Below, one piece after another: positions 53,135-64,000 of a stretch of 64,000 bases of DNA. This stretch comes from Symsagittifera roscoffensis. Its lineage: Eukaryota; Xenacoelomorpha; Acoela; Convolutidae. The stretch covers positions 47,572,276-47,636,275 of the forward strand of contig NC_087069.1 in NCBI RefSeq assembly GCF_963678635.1. Reading direction: 5' to 3'. How positions within the stretch are numbered: position 1 is the first letter of the stretch; each line of letters opens with the position of its first letter. Made by a program: the position numbers and the translations under genes. The notes beneath the pieces were generated by a model. The model ran no database searches. It was not told where the DNA came from and saw only the letters and a list, made by a program, of their open reading frames with translations.

Positions 53135-55624
53135 GAACCTAGCAGTGCTCTCGCTGATCTTGACACTTGGTTGATCAGCATTACTTGCGCTCGAGATGAA
53201 AAGCTGGAATTGTCAATTAAGCACTTGGAAATGGCGAAAACTTTGTTTCCAGAGACTGGAGATGCTGACCCGCAAGCAACGCGAGCTGCTTCAACTGTCA
53301 GCCGGTCCACCCGATATAGTTCCCTGCACTCTAGAGCGTCTTCAATGACTTCCAGTCAGCGCAAAGGCGAACTCAAAATAGCAAAACTGCGACGTCTTGA
53401 AATTGAGCGACAAAATGAAACAGGTATCCGCCTAAAAGAAAAAGAAAACGAATTGGCTCTTGAGACACTTGTTGAGGAGAACAAACGAAAGCTCAATGAG
53501 GCCAAAATAGTTGAAACAGAGTTAATGGATGATGATTCGGACAATGATACTGACATCAATAAAACCGCTCTGCCTTCGAGTAGAACACAACAAGTCGTCG
53601 CTGAAACCCGAACAAAAGATTGGGTAGATGAAGCACTCTCGTCGAAACTTGCATCAACTATAACCATTGTTCCCCGACAAGAACCTCAACCTCCGGGCAT
53701 CGCCATTTTGGTTTCTTCGTCTCTACCACCAAGCACGGTTGATCTAATAAACGTCCACCTTTTCCCATCCAGTAGCAACCCAAGCGTTTGCCTACCATTG
53801 CAATCGGTGGTATCATCTACCGTTCATATTTTGAAGATTCCTTCTCAACCTCTCCCACCGCCGCCGCCACCACCCCCGCCTTCGTCCTTGCCCCCGCTTC
53901 CTTTCATTCCACGTATGCCAGCAGCAATGATCCCCACATTACATGCTTCTGTCCCAATTAATACAACAGTCAATACGACAACCCAGCCGGTGAACCTGAT
54001 TCCTATTACTGCTCCACCAGCGAGTATTAATAACTCAACTCGTGTTTCAACAAATCAACCATCCTTCAACCATCCACTTCCAGTTCGTTATATACCCAAT
54101 ATGAATACCTGGAGAATGGCACCTCCGACCACCGCGCCATTTGCCGCATCAGATTCTACAGTACCCCAGGCGTTAAATACCGTTCAAACTGTCACACCAA
54201 TAGTGCAACCACCACTTTCACAATACCCGTGCACTGTTGGAGTGACAGTGTTTTACAATAACCAAGCGCAAGTGTCAACACAGCAGTTGTCTCAAGTCCC
54301 CAGCTATCCACATAGTGCCTTAGCTTATCCGACATCATTTGTTCCTCAGCCACACAATTTCGCTTCAACCTCAGTTCAACCACCACCTAATGCGATAACC
54401 CTTGAAGATTTAAAGGAAATACTAAGTTTCACCCGTAAGGATCCATTACCACCGTGGAACCTTAGGAAATACGGTGGCTGTCCACTTCAGTGGTTTGAAT
54501 GGATTGGACAATTCCGAAGTGCTTTGGACTCTCAAAACTTGTCAGATGATGTTAAGCAGCACTACCTTAAATCATTAGTCAAAGATAAAGCTGAGACTGC
54601 TATAGCTGTGTTTGCCTATAGTGGTACGATGTACAAAGATGCTCTCATGAAACTTGAGAGAAAATTTGGCCAGCCTCAAATAATAATACGTGCCTATCTG
54701 GACAAACTTTATAATTCACCGCCCGTTAAGATGCATAGTTCCGACAGCTTCATAAGTTTTGCATCCATGATAGCAAGCATAGTTGGAGTGTTCAAATCTT
54801 TACATTACAATGCAGACCTTGAAAGTGCAACACTTCTCGATAAAGCAATAGAGAAGCTCCCACCTAATATGAAAGAGTCTTGGTCGTTCCACACCGTAAA
54901 ACGGAGTTTGTATGCTCCGTCTTTAATTGATTTCAATCATTGGCTGGAGGAAAAAGCTGAAGCGCATGAACGTATGCGTTCTTCATCAAATTACAATAGA
55001 AATCAGGATAATTCGGTTCGGACAAAAACCAATGTTAAAATGTTTGCCGCAAACTCGCAAGCTAAGTTTGACGCAAATATTCAATGTTTAGTTTGTAAAG
55101 GCAAGCATTCAATTTTTAAATGTAGCGTTTTTAAAGAAAAAACTCCAACACAGCGTGCTAAATTTTGCGCTGAAAATAAGCTTTGCTTTTCTTGTTTTCA
55201 AGAAAATCACATGTTTAGGAAATGTCCCAAGCCCAAAACTTGTCCTAAGCCACAGTGCAAGAGCACTCATAATGTGTTACTGCACGGCGCAGAACAGGTT
55301 TTCCCTACAAATAACCAATCTGGTTATGCACCGCACACAACTGCAGCCAATCCCGCAGTTCAAACTCCATTTAGACCCACGACGCAAAACAATACTTGTG
55401 GGACATCCCTAATGAATCTAAAAGGACTGATGCCACTTATAAATCTCACATTATCATCAAATGGCTCTGAAACCACCGCACTTGTGTTATGTGACACAGC
55501 TTGCAGTCACTCTTGTATTTCACCTGAACTCGCTCGCAGACTCAATCTGACAGGTAGGAAAATTGATTTGACTGTCAATGGTGCCAATTGTTCCGAAGAT
55601 ATTACTTCAGAACAAGTTGATTAG
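53135..55624 (+). pseudogene. BEL/Pao Gag and start of protease (5' partial)
   Basis: The frame is open from the gap edge to TAG at 55622-55624. It holds a charged helical region, a polyproline stretch (about 53852-53905), a capsid-like region of the DUF1759 type (about 54469-54730, with WFEWIGQF and LKSLVKDKAETAI), and zinc-binding clusters CX2CX3HX4C and CX2CX4HX4C plus a third C/H group (55086-55280). At about 55492 lies a protease active-site motif CDTACSHSCIS, where DTA replaces the usual DSG/DTG. The stop falls inside the protease, and the next segment continues in another frame. Confidence 0.8.
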
Positions 55625-55862
55625 AACGTTTCTTCTGAATTTGATCCAGATATTTCGTTCACCGTTTGTGCATATGTAAAAAAACAACATTGACATAGGT
55701 TTAGATATAATTAACGTTCGTAGGTTGCAAGAGAAATACTCTCACTTGGAACCAATTGATTCAGTCGAATTTCGGTACGCTGATGTCGAAATGATTTTAG
55801 GTCAAGATGTTTATGAGTACATTTTTCCTCTGGAATACTGCCACGATAAAAGCCAAAAATAA
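55625..55862 (+). pseudogene. BEL/Pao protease remainder, frameshifted
   Basis: After the TAG, a run of A's near 55678 marks a frame change. The next frame encodes a segment with LEPIDSVEF and ILGQDVYEYIFPLE, a pattern typical of the A17 protease C-terminal part, ending at a TAA near 55860. The following segment is in yet another frame. At least two small indels and one nonsense change are therefore present. Confidence 0.6.
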
Positions 55863-56699
55863 CCTTTCGCCGTTCGCCTCCCAATTGGATGGGTCGTAAG
55901 TGGTCCACTCCCTGCCTCCACCGGCCTGATCTCAACATGCTTGCATTGTAACATCGAAGATGTAAGTTTGGTAGAGCAGGTCAAATCTTGGTACGAACTT
56001 GAATCATACGGTACGTATAAACAAGTAGATGCCCGATCGTCAGACGATAAAAGGGCGAATAAAATTTTAGAAGCATCAACTATACATGATGGAGATAGAT
56101 ACGCCGTTGGGATGCTTTGGGCCGAAGACCACACACAGTTGCCCCACAACTACTACTCCGACTTAGCACAACTTAAATCTCTGGAAAAACGTTTAGACAA
56201 AGACACAAACCTCAGGGCTTCATACGCAAAAAACATTCAACAAAATTTTGACAAAGGTTACGTCATCAAAGTGAATACACATGACTGCACAAATCGTTCT
56301 GCTAGGGAATGGTATCTTCCTCAACACCCCGTGATTAATCCAAATAAACCCGGAAAAATCCGCCGCGTCCTAAATGGTGCAGCCAAATTTCATGGATCGT
56401 CACTTAATAAAGCTGTTTTCGTTGGCCCAGATTTGCTTCAGAATCTGCTGGCCGTTCTAATGAGATTCCGTCAACATCAACATGCAGTATCCGCTGATAT
56501 TGAAGGCATGTTCCTTCAGGTTGGTGTTCTCCCAATCGACCAACTGTCACTTCGTTTTCTGTGGCGGGAGGGTCCCACAACCGATGTGGTAACGTATCAA
56601 AACACGCGACACTTTTTCGGAGCTCGTGACTCGCCCACATGTGCTAATTTTGCTCTCCAAAGACAGCTCGCGACAATCAAGTCTTGTTCCCCAAGGTAG
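55863..56699 (+). pseudogene. BEL/Pao linker and RT N-terminal half
   Basis: The frame opens with PFAVRLPIGWVVSGP, the usual sequence between protease and RT in this family. It continues with the RT fingers (WYLPQHPVINPNKPGKIRRV) and palm motif A (SADIEGMFLQV, with the catalytic Asp), then HFFGARDSPTCANFAL. It ends at TAG 56697-56699; the palm continues in another frame from about 56684. Confidence 0.75.
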
Positions 56700-57370
56700 C
56701 GTCAGCCGTGATGCAAAAATTCTATATGGACGATTATCTTGATTCGTTTCCCGAACCTGAACAGGCATTAAAATTAAGTAAGGATCTTGTAGAACTACTT
56801 AAGTTAGGAGGATTTAAGTTGACAAAATTCGTGAGCAATATCAAAGAGATTCAGAAAGAGTTATGTACGTCAAGCGACAATTTAAGTGAAGTCAAAGAGA
56901 TTCTAAGTAGTGAAGGTCAAGAATCGCATGTTCTAGGTTTGAAATGGGATCACGTTCTCGATACATTGGTAGTTAGTCGAGGTGTAAACAGAGAACTGAA
57001 GGATACTGTTACCCAACATACAGTTTTAATTTACGTCTCTTCAGTTTTCGTCCCTATTGGGTTAGTCGCTCCGTACACTGTCAGAGCCCGACTACTTCTT
57101 AAAGAGATTTGGAGAATCAGTGGTCAACAATGGGATAACCCACTTCCTTTTGACTTGAATGCCAAATTCCTCGAATGGCGGTCTGGTCTACCCATCCTGG
57201 GTCAACTGATCATACCGAGATGCTACTGTCCATCCGCAGTTGACAAAATTGAACTCCAATGTTTGGTGACAGTTCACAGGAAGTCTTCTGTGCAGTTGGA
57301 TTTCTCCGTGCGCGCATTATTGATACACATGAGACAGAACTCGCCTTCATTTTGCGTAAAACCCGCGTAG
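56684..57370 (+). pseudogene. BEL/Pao RT C-terminal half with YMDD
   Basis: This frame has KFYMDDYLDSF at about 56715-56750, the RT catalytic motif C, then the thumb and connection region (HVLGLKWDHVLDTL, TVRARLLLKEIWR). The RNase H part starts in the same frame, but the conserved sequence switches frame near 57290, and this frame stops at 57370. Confidence 0.75.
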
Positions 57371-57945
57371 CACCAATGAAGGCTATTTCCATCCCAAAAT
57401 TAGAGCTGCAAGCTTCTTTGCTTGCTACACGCCTCAAAATAGATATCATGAAAGCACTTTCGATCCCCATAAATGATGTCTTTATGTGTACTGACAGCAC
57501 CACTGTGCTACAATGGCTCCATTCGACTGCAAAGCAGCCAGTATTCGTCGCTAATTGAGTAGGCGAAATACTGGAAGTTACCACTGTCGACGAATGGTAT
57601 CACGTAGATACTGAAAACAACCCAGCTGATACTGGTACTCGAGGTATTGCCGCTGAAGCCTTGAAGGACAGCAGCTGGACTCAAGGTCCCAGCTTCATCA
57701 GAACCAGTGATTGGCCCTTTCGGCCAAATGTCGATGTGATTACAAAAATAAAATTTAAAGGTCCTATCGATGATGTCATCGATACTGCCACTAATTTTAT
57801 AATCAATCCGTCAGTCCCTGAACCCGTCATTAAGTGGAAACGTTACAGCTCGTTTCTCAAATTATTGCGCGTAGTAGCATTCATCCTCCAATTAAATCCT
57901 AAATTTAATCATTTCCGTGGAACAATCGCTAATCGTCTGAGATAG
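57259..57945 (+). pseudogene. BEL/Pao RNase H region
   Basis: The frame carries RVAPMKAISIPKLELQAS, the hallmark stretch of BEL/Pao RNase H, and CTDSTTVLQWL with a catalytic Asp. An in-frame TGA lies at 57556-57558; beyond it the same frame stays open to TAG at 57943 and includes ENNPADTGTRG. Conservation on both sides of the TGA suggests a single nonsense change. Confidence 0.75.
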
Positions 57946-57959
57946 ATAATTCTCAATGA

Positions 57960-58605
57960 ATGTCGTTTCTTCTTTCTCAAAAAGAAGCGTTCCCCTCAGA
58001 GTTCAAATTATTGAGTTCTGAGAAATATGCTAAGAAGGTAAGCCCTATTTCAACTCTCTCCCCATTCATTGACCCCGATGGACTTCTTAGATCCATAGGA
58101 CGCATTAGTCGTCTCACTGAACTCGAATTTAAAAATAAATATCCCATCATACTTGATGGCCGTCATCCATTAGTCAAATTGTTTGTGGCTCATCAACACA
58201 ACAAACATGAGCATCAGTCAATTGACTACCTACGATTTGTCATCCAGATAGAATATGCAATCTTAAAGTTAAGATCATTGCTCCGTAACATTGAACCTAA
58301 TTGTAAAAACTGCCTAAAGCGAAAGCTGAAAACGATCACCCCTTTCATGTCTGATCTGCCAATTGAGCGTCTTGGATACCGCCAAGCGCCCTTCAACAAT
58401 TGCTGAGTCGATTACTTCGGACCCTTCCACGTAACAATCCGTAGGAGTTCGGAGAAACGTTGGCGTTTTTGTTCACTTGTTTGACCACTAGAGCCATCCA
58501 TATTGAAGTCGTACCACCAATGGATTCAAGCTCCTGTGTCATGGGAGTAGAACGATTCATCGCTAGACGAAGAACTCCATCAAAAATTTGGTCCGATAAT
58601 GGTAC
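57960..58605 (+). pseudogene. BEL/Pao integrase N-terminal part, duplication copy 1
   Basis: The frame includes a segment with SIGRISRLTELEF, HPLVKLFVAHQHNKHEH (zinc-finger His) and CKNCLKRK (zinc-finger Cys pair), then PIERLGYRQAPFNNC, and stops at TGA 58404-58406. A single-base deletion at about 58461 (one G fewer than copy 2) shifts the frame further on. The unit ends in WSDNGT-coding sequence and is directly followed by copy 2. Confidence 0.75.
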
Positions 58606-59160
58606 AAACTCTCTCCCCAATCATTGACCCCGATGGACTTCTTAGATCCATAGGACGCATTAGTCGTCTCACTGAACTCGAATTTAAAAATAAATATCCC
58701 ATCATACTTGATGGCCGTCATCCATTAGTCAAATTGTTTGTGGCTCATCAACACAACAAACATGAGCATCAGTCAATTGACTACCTACGATCTGTCATCC
58801 AGATAGAATATGCAACCTTAAAGTTAAGATCATTGCTCCGTAACATTGAACTTAATTGTAAAAACTGCCTAAAGCGAAAGTTGAAAACGATCACCCCTTT
58901 ATTGTCTGATCTACCAATTGAGCGTCTTGGATACCGCCAAGCGCCCTTCAACAATTGCGGAGTCGATTACTTCGGACCCTTTCACGTAACAATCCGTAGG
59001 AGTTCGGAGAAACGTTGGGCGTTTTTGTTCACTTGTTTGACCACTAGAGCCATCCATATTGAAGTCGTACCATCAATGGATTCAAGCTCTTGTGTCATGG
59101 GAGTAGAATGATTCATCGCTTGACGAGGAACTCCATCAAAAATTTGGTCCGATAATGGTA
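58051..59160 (+). repeat. 555-bp tandem duplication within integrase
   Basis: 58051-58605 and 58606-59160 are near-identical direct repeats, offset 555 bp and then 556 bp after the one-base indel near 58461. The junctions share short homology around CAACTCTCTCCCC / ACAAACTCTCTCCCC. The duplication covers the zinc finger and two of the three catalytic core motifs. Confidence 0.9.
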
Positions 59161-59858
59161 CAAACTTTGTCGGTGCAGAGAAAGAGCTTCTTCTGTGTAC
59201 TCGAGCATGGAATGATCTTGCGCCCGCTCTCCTTGTCCACAAAGGCATCGAATGGAAAAATAAACCACCATCTTCACCACATCATGGTGGCTCTTGGGAA
59301 CGTCTTGTACATAGTTGCAAGAGAGTTTTCTACTCCATCCTCACACCCCGTAAATTAACCGACGAGGTACTCCAGACCACATTTTGTCTGGTGGAACAGT
59401 CCCTCATTGCGCGTCCACTTACAGCGGTAAGCAGTGACCCGAAAGAGATTGAGGCTTTAACGCCAAATCACTTCTTGATAGGCCAGCGCTTAGTTAGCTT
59501 CCCGTCGATTGCGACGGACGAACATTTCGATCATCGAAAGCGTTATCTTCGCGCACAAGGATACGCTAACTCCATCTGGACTAGATGGCTACGCGAGTAC
59601 GTTCCGACTCTCAACAAACGCCGTAAATGGCACACACCTACCGAACAAGAACTCAAAGCCGGAGATCTTGTTTGGATCGTCGAGGATAGTAGCCCGCGTG
59701 GTTACTACCCTCTCGCTCGCGTTAAAACGTTTAACTATGGTAAAGAAGCTACCGCCCGTTCCGCACTCCTTAAAAACGCAACAGGAGATTTAACCCGACC
59801 TTTTGTTAAACTCGCCCCAGTTCTCGCTCCGTTGGGGCCCGAAGATGTTCAAGATTGA
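58599..59858 (+). pseudogene. BEL/Pao integrase, duplication copy 2 and C-terminus
   Basis: One frame runs from about 58606 to the stop at 59858, with two in-frame TGA codons at 59109-59111 and 59121-59123. It has the zinc finger, the first catalytic Asp region (CGVDYFGPF), the second (WSDNGT), the HHGGSWER segment with the likely catalytic Glu, and a C-terminal tail with RKWHTPTEQELKAGDLVWI and PRGYYPLARV. At the two TGA sites copy 1 has sense codons. Confidence 0.75.
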
Positions 59859-59880
59859 AACTGAAGTGAAAGCATATCAA

Positions 59881-60158
59881 GACCAGCTAGTCTAGCGGTA
59901 ACGTACTTGACCTTAAACCGAAAGGTCGCAGGTTCAAATCCCGGTCATTCCAAGTATTTTACTACTAAAAAACTTGGAATACACTTGATTTGAACCGGAT
60001 AAAAAATGTTCCTAAGTCAAACTTGTTTTTAAATGGTGTTCTGGACATGAACTTAATTAGACTTTAGCCAGAATTGACTTCTAACTTCTGGCGAGCGTGA
60101 AAATCCCCACTTATTGGCAAAAGTAGTGACAATAAAAACGCTTTCGATTTCGATTTCG
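59881..60158 (+). mobile_element. Probable tRNA-derived SINE
   Basis: A tRNA-like head (59881-59953) carries a Pol III A box (TAGTCTAGCGGTAACG) and B box (GGTTCAAATCC) at tRNA-like spacing. The anticodon arm is not a proper 7-nt loop and the acceptor arms do not pair, so it is not a working tRNA gene. An unrelated body of about 200 bp follows, ending ACAATAAAAACG and a short tandem tail, CTTTCGATTTCGATTTCG. Head, body and short-repeat tail together are the classic SINE plan. I see no clear target duplication. It starts 22 bp after the BEL pol stop. Confidence 0.55.
59947..59980 (+). repeat. Hairpin after the tRNA-like head
   Basis: ATTCCAAGT and ACTTGGAAT form a perfect 9-bp inverted repeat around a 16-nt A/T-rich loop, overlapping the 3' end of the tRNA-like sequence. 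Confidence 0.7.
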
Positions 60159-60222
60159 TTTAAAACTTGATAATTTGGTTCCGAAACAGATATTTTCCGT
60201 TGTTTCCTCTTAATGATTTTCG

Positions 60223-63200
60223 ATAATTATTGAAGAAAAAGTATATATAAATATTGAACAATCGTGTTCTCAATCGAGATACATACAGCCAATTTACATA
60301 CCGACGATATACTCGACCGACCCACCACAGACCGAACACAGGTGGAAACAGGTAAAGATAAACTATTGAAAGCATATAACGCTTATGTGAAACCCGTTTT
60401 ACAGTACGGGGTTTTGGCTTATGTGTCAACAAACAAAACGAAGTTAGAAACAAATGAACTTAAAATTAAACGGCTTATAAAAACTATTTGTTTTAAAAGA
60501 ACAAATGAAAGCATCAAAGAACTGAGACAAAAACGCAAAATATACTTCGTAAGGGAATTACTTATCTATGAATTATTAAAGTTACTATGTAAGGTTTTGA
60601 GAAAAGAGTGCATATCGGCCATTGTCCTGGAAGCTAAAACTGAGAAAAATTTGCATACAATTTTGAATAAGAGAGTTTTAGCTAGGCAGATACCTGTGCA
60701 ACCAAAGGGTAATCAAAAAACTTTTGTAAAAGTTAGAATTATAAAACTTTTCAACTTTGTTCTAAGATACTACCCAAACTTTGTAACTAAGACTCAGAGC
60801 TGCACACAATATCAATTACAAAATTCAACCATGAGTTTTTGGACAATTTTATTCTAGGAAATTATCAACTGTTTGAACTCATTTTTGAGTAGAACTAGTA
60901 TTTAAAAAAACAGATTTGCTGTCAAGGGTAGGTATATTGCTGAAGTTTTCCCCTTTTCGCTTCAAATTTTTTTTCCTCTTTAAATCATTAAATCTTTTTT
61001 TTTTGATTTCTTGATTAAGTATCGATATTAAAAATTAACAGAAGTCATAGCAGGATCAGAGGCGCCTGAAAGCCGGCTGCATAGTTCCACGGCGTTCTCG
61101 CAATGATATTTCGTTTGGTTGTAAATGTAGTAACTTTTACATTGAATGGAACCTAATTTGCAAACAATTTATTATGATTATTATTACAGGGTATTTGCTG
61201 ATCTTATAAAGGACCTAGGCAAGGTGCCAATATCAATTAAAAAATACAAACCATCGCGATCAAAAACAAAATTCTACGAAAAATCAAGTAAAATGAAGTA
61301 GAGAATTAACAAACAATCATCTAGAAAACATAAAAATCAACTGACAGATATCAAAAATTTTTCCTAAAAACCTAAGTTTTTTTGATTTTATTTGATGATT
61401 TTATCGGACTTGGGCTTGCAAAATTGTAATAACAAAGTATGCCAGTATATTGAAATTTTAAAGTGCAGTTTGCTATACTAGAGTTGTTGCTCATCATGTG
61501 TAGGAACGTCCCAAGCTGTCAGACAAAAGTTTGCGTCACTCTAAAACGAAGTTAACCATTAAGTTCGCCAATTACTCAAAATTTCTGCTTTTTTTGTTTC
61601 TCAAGATTGTTAGAAAGATTACAATAAATGAATTTTGTCTTATAAGAAAATTGTAAGATAGGAATTTTTCTACGAAAATGTTTCAAATTTTTTTGCAAGT
61701 TTTTTTTTAATTTTTCTTATTCTGTTTAAAAATTCTTTGTTGTCGCAGAGTACAGAAAGGGAAACTCTTGGTTCAAATTGTTCATGAATTTACAGAAAAA
61801 CACACTAACTGTTAGAAGGTAGTATAGTGCTGATAACTAGAAATTTTCTCGAAATATACCTGAACCCCACATACAACACGTCCACAGCTATACGAAATGA
61901 TTCGATAATGTTAGTTTTTCAATGTCTCCAAAATTTTTCGAACCGTTAACCGTCTAAAACACAAAGAGTTGTTTTCAAAGAATCAATTTTTTTGTTTTGA
62001 AAACCTTTGTTCGAGATACATACCTTATCACAACTACCTTAAAATTTTTACCTGCAAAAAATGAAAAAATCGAAAGTTTTCCGAAACTTCTTTGAATCTG
62101 TTATCAAAAAAACAACTTGATGTTTTTTTGGGTTTTTAGGATTTTTTTTCAGTTTATGCATGTTAAAGTGTTAAGATTGGGGTTATAAAGTATATTTTTG
62201 AAAAAAAAACATATTTAGAAACAAAAATTTCTATTTTTTCCAAAATAAATCTTTGAGTTATCGGCAAAATATTATCTTTTAACATTTAATGTGTTTTTAT
62301 GTTAATTCATGTAGCGGCACAATTCGTTTGACCTAAAAATTTCTGTTTCTGTTTTCTGCATAAGCAGAGAATTTTTGAAATAGTACTAATATTAATTAAA
62401 AAACATGATAAAAATTTTTCGTACTACTTTTTTACAAAAAAAATCCCCTAGAGCCTAATTTTGTAAAAGAAGATGTGAGATTTAAAAAAAGTTCTAAAAT
62501 CGCGACTTTGGTTATCACGGGCAGGGTTTCAGGAGTAATCAAAACTAGTTTTTAAAACTATGCCCCGAGCTTTTTGAACATTTTAATACTCCAGCTTTTT
62601 AAGTGTAATGAAAACCCATGAAGTCTATAGAATTTTTCAAAATATTTTTCTCAAATGTTCCCTCAAACTACAAGAAAAACTTAGAGTAAATACAAGGAGT
62701 AGCTTGCAAGTAAAATATAGTGTTAAAAAGAAAAAAAGACAAAAACGTACAGCCGGACAACTAAGTGGTTTTAATTTCAAATAATCGAAAAATTTACTGA
62801 TAAAAAATTAATTTGTGACGTTTTGCTTCTCTCACATTTCGCTATTTAGGTTTTAGTTTCCTGGCCATTCCGCCAACTCTACATTTGATTTCCAGTTTTG
62901 AAAAACTACTTACACAGCCTTTTTTAAACGAAACTTGGCGAACAAATTAATTATGATAAACAAACGTTTTTCTTACCTTACATCATCATAAGTTAATTTG
63001 CCTTAACTCCAATTGAACTTCTTTCATCAGTGCATTGCCAGTCAATCTTTGGATTTTTTCATCTAAAAAACAAAAAATCTGAATTATTTTGATTTTTACT
63101 GAAAAAACTGGGACTTTTCTTCACCCCCCCCCCCCCTCCCCCCTACCGCTAACTTTCATTTTCAGTGTTGATAAACGGAATTATCGCTCTCAATACGCAC

Positions 63201-64000
63201 TGAAATTTAGCATCATGAACAAGTAACAACAGAACTTTGCTGCTCATTGTACATTGAAAACCTGGGCTATTTTGCAGTTGCTTCTCTTAGTTTTTCTGAA
63301 AATCAATTTATGAAAGTCTAGTTCAACTGCATCAAAAAGTTTCAGCGTGAACAAGTGACTAATTTTATACAACCATTTATGCATGCAAACTGCCGTGTGA
63401 ATAAATTTGAACAGCTTTATTTTGTTTTGTAAATTTACGAGGGGAGGGAAACTGGAATAGAGCCTAAATTGCGCATTTGGCCACACTAATACGTGAAATT
63501 CTTTTGAAATAATAATAATTAGAAAGACCGGGTGAAAAAGAGCACAAACATGTTATAGTTTTTAGTTTTACCCATTAAGTAACAGAGTGTCCGCACATTG
63601 TTATTTCACACAAAACGAGGACATTTGAACTGCTGGTGGTAATAATGGGACAGAAATAAGAAAAATTAACCTACTTGTAAATGAAACTTTAAAGTTCGTT
63701 ACGAAAACTGACTGCCTAATTATGATTCTCAGAATTCGGCGACTACTGTTCCTATTTCCACCGCCTAGCACAAGCATTATTTCCATGGCATAAAATTTGT
63801 CGTACAAGGTTGAGCATGTTGAGCAAAAATGTTTGTTATGGTGGCTCTTTAATTTGTCCCCACCTGCAAATTTTTCAGAGTTTTTTTTCTGTTCACATTG
63901 TCGGATTGGGCTCTCCCCCTCCCCCATCTCATACGACCATCAGTTTTATGGTTTAACGAATGATTTTACAAGGTTAATTATCAAGACCAAATATTTTTGC
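60223..64000 (+). repeat. Duplicated segment, copy B (runs off the window)
   Basis: This direct repeat of 46232-49735 carries the same landmarks in the same order and is still matching at the last base of the window, so it probably continues. It has about 270 bp (62080-62345) that copy A lacks. Apart from the LINE remnant and the small inverted-repeat elements shared with copy A, I see no gene in it. Confidence 0.8.
60352..60857 (+). pseudogene. LINE reverse transcriptase C-terminal fragment (copy B)
   Basis: This is the same RT tail as at 46405-46785, here with the frame continuous across LLKAYNAYVKPVLQYGVLAY. The upstream RT sequence present in copy A is replaced by about 110 bp of unrelated sequence (60241-60351), although the short anchor ATAATTATTGAAGAAAAA is still found at 60223. 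The open frame starts in that unrelated sequence, so its first 30 or so codons are not LINE-derived. Confidence 0.6.

Larger units (their letters stand above)
53135..59858 (+). mobile_element. Decayed BEL/Pao-family retrotransposon
   Basis: Gag, protease, RT, RNase H and integrase occur in order on the plus strand, but they are split over several frames by stops and small indels. The Gag type with three Cys/His clusters, a protease of the A17 type, YMDD in RT, and an integrase followed by a 'GDLVWI.ED..PRGYYPL.RV' tail identify BEL/Pao. No LTR pair is recognised: the 5' side is lost in the gap, and the 3' side runs into a SINE-like unit 22 bp after the stop. The element cannot code for a working polyprotein as assembled. 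Confidence 0.85.

Noticed and set aside
59881-59953. Functional tRNA gene
   Set aside because: A and B boxes are present, but the acceptor ends do not pair, the T stem has mismatches and the anticodon loop would be about nine bases. It fits a SINE head better.

Overview
The window looks like a repeat-packed piece of an animal genome, most likely a nematode close to Caenorhabditis. I base this on a BEL/Pao element (a metazoan group), a Ty3/gypsy gag and pol of the type I associate with nematodes, a non-LTR retrotransposon tail, AT-rich flanks full of small inverted-repeat elements, and no recognisable host gene. The species call is inference. Host protein-coding content appears to be nil, apart from one weak candidate for a small secreted peptide near 50.9 kb.

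Layout. Positions 1-3184 are AT-rich sequence crowded with short non-autonomous elements whose ends read GGCTCTTTTCC / GGAAAAGAGCC. Positions 3185-27655 are one complete, giant (about 24.5 kb) Ty3/gypsy-class LTR retrotransposon. It has two 886-bp LTRs in which I see no difference, a primer-binding site fitting tRNA-Asn, a 3.1-kb structured leader, an uninterrupted 3160-residue Gag-Pol polyprotein, a 454-nt spacer with two strong hairpins, an uninterrupted second ORF of 2955 residues, a 3' UTR and a short polypurine tract. Positions 27656-31172 return to repeat-rich flank. Positions 31173-45183 are a 14-kb minisatellite with an 87-bp unit made of 23-bp subunits, plus a higher-order pattern whose marker spacings are multiples of about 87 bp. 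Positions 45184-52934 hold unclassified sequence, a LINE 3' end and the first copy of a roughly 3.5-kb duplicated segment. A 200-N assembly gap (52935-53134) is followed by a decayed BEL/Pao element (53135-59858) with stops, frameshifts and a 555-bp tandem duplication inside integrase. A probable tRNA-derived SINE (59881-60158) comes next, then the second copy of the duplicated segment, which runs off the window end.

The centre of interest is the giant retrotransposon. It has every part needed for a normal Ty3-type cycle: a gag with two zinc knuckles, an aspartic protease, RT, RNase H, and an integrase with HHCC finger, D,D35E core and GPF module. It also carries cargo that this cycle does not require. 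A macro (ADP-ribose-binding) domain, closest in appearance to the TARG1 class, is fused to the end of Pol. The second ORF encodes a very large, apparently soluble protein with a complete SGNH/GDSL hydrolase catalytic set, and probably a second, degenerate SGNH-like fold. The second ORF shows no signal peptide or membrane segment, so it is not an envelope gene. The RNA itself is also patterned: 22 copies of a CCCTCC motif (either strand) in the leader, a duplicated stem-loop module, and internal copies of the sequence that forms the 3' polypurine tract. Identical LTRs and open reading frames suggest a very recent, possibly active insertion.
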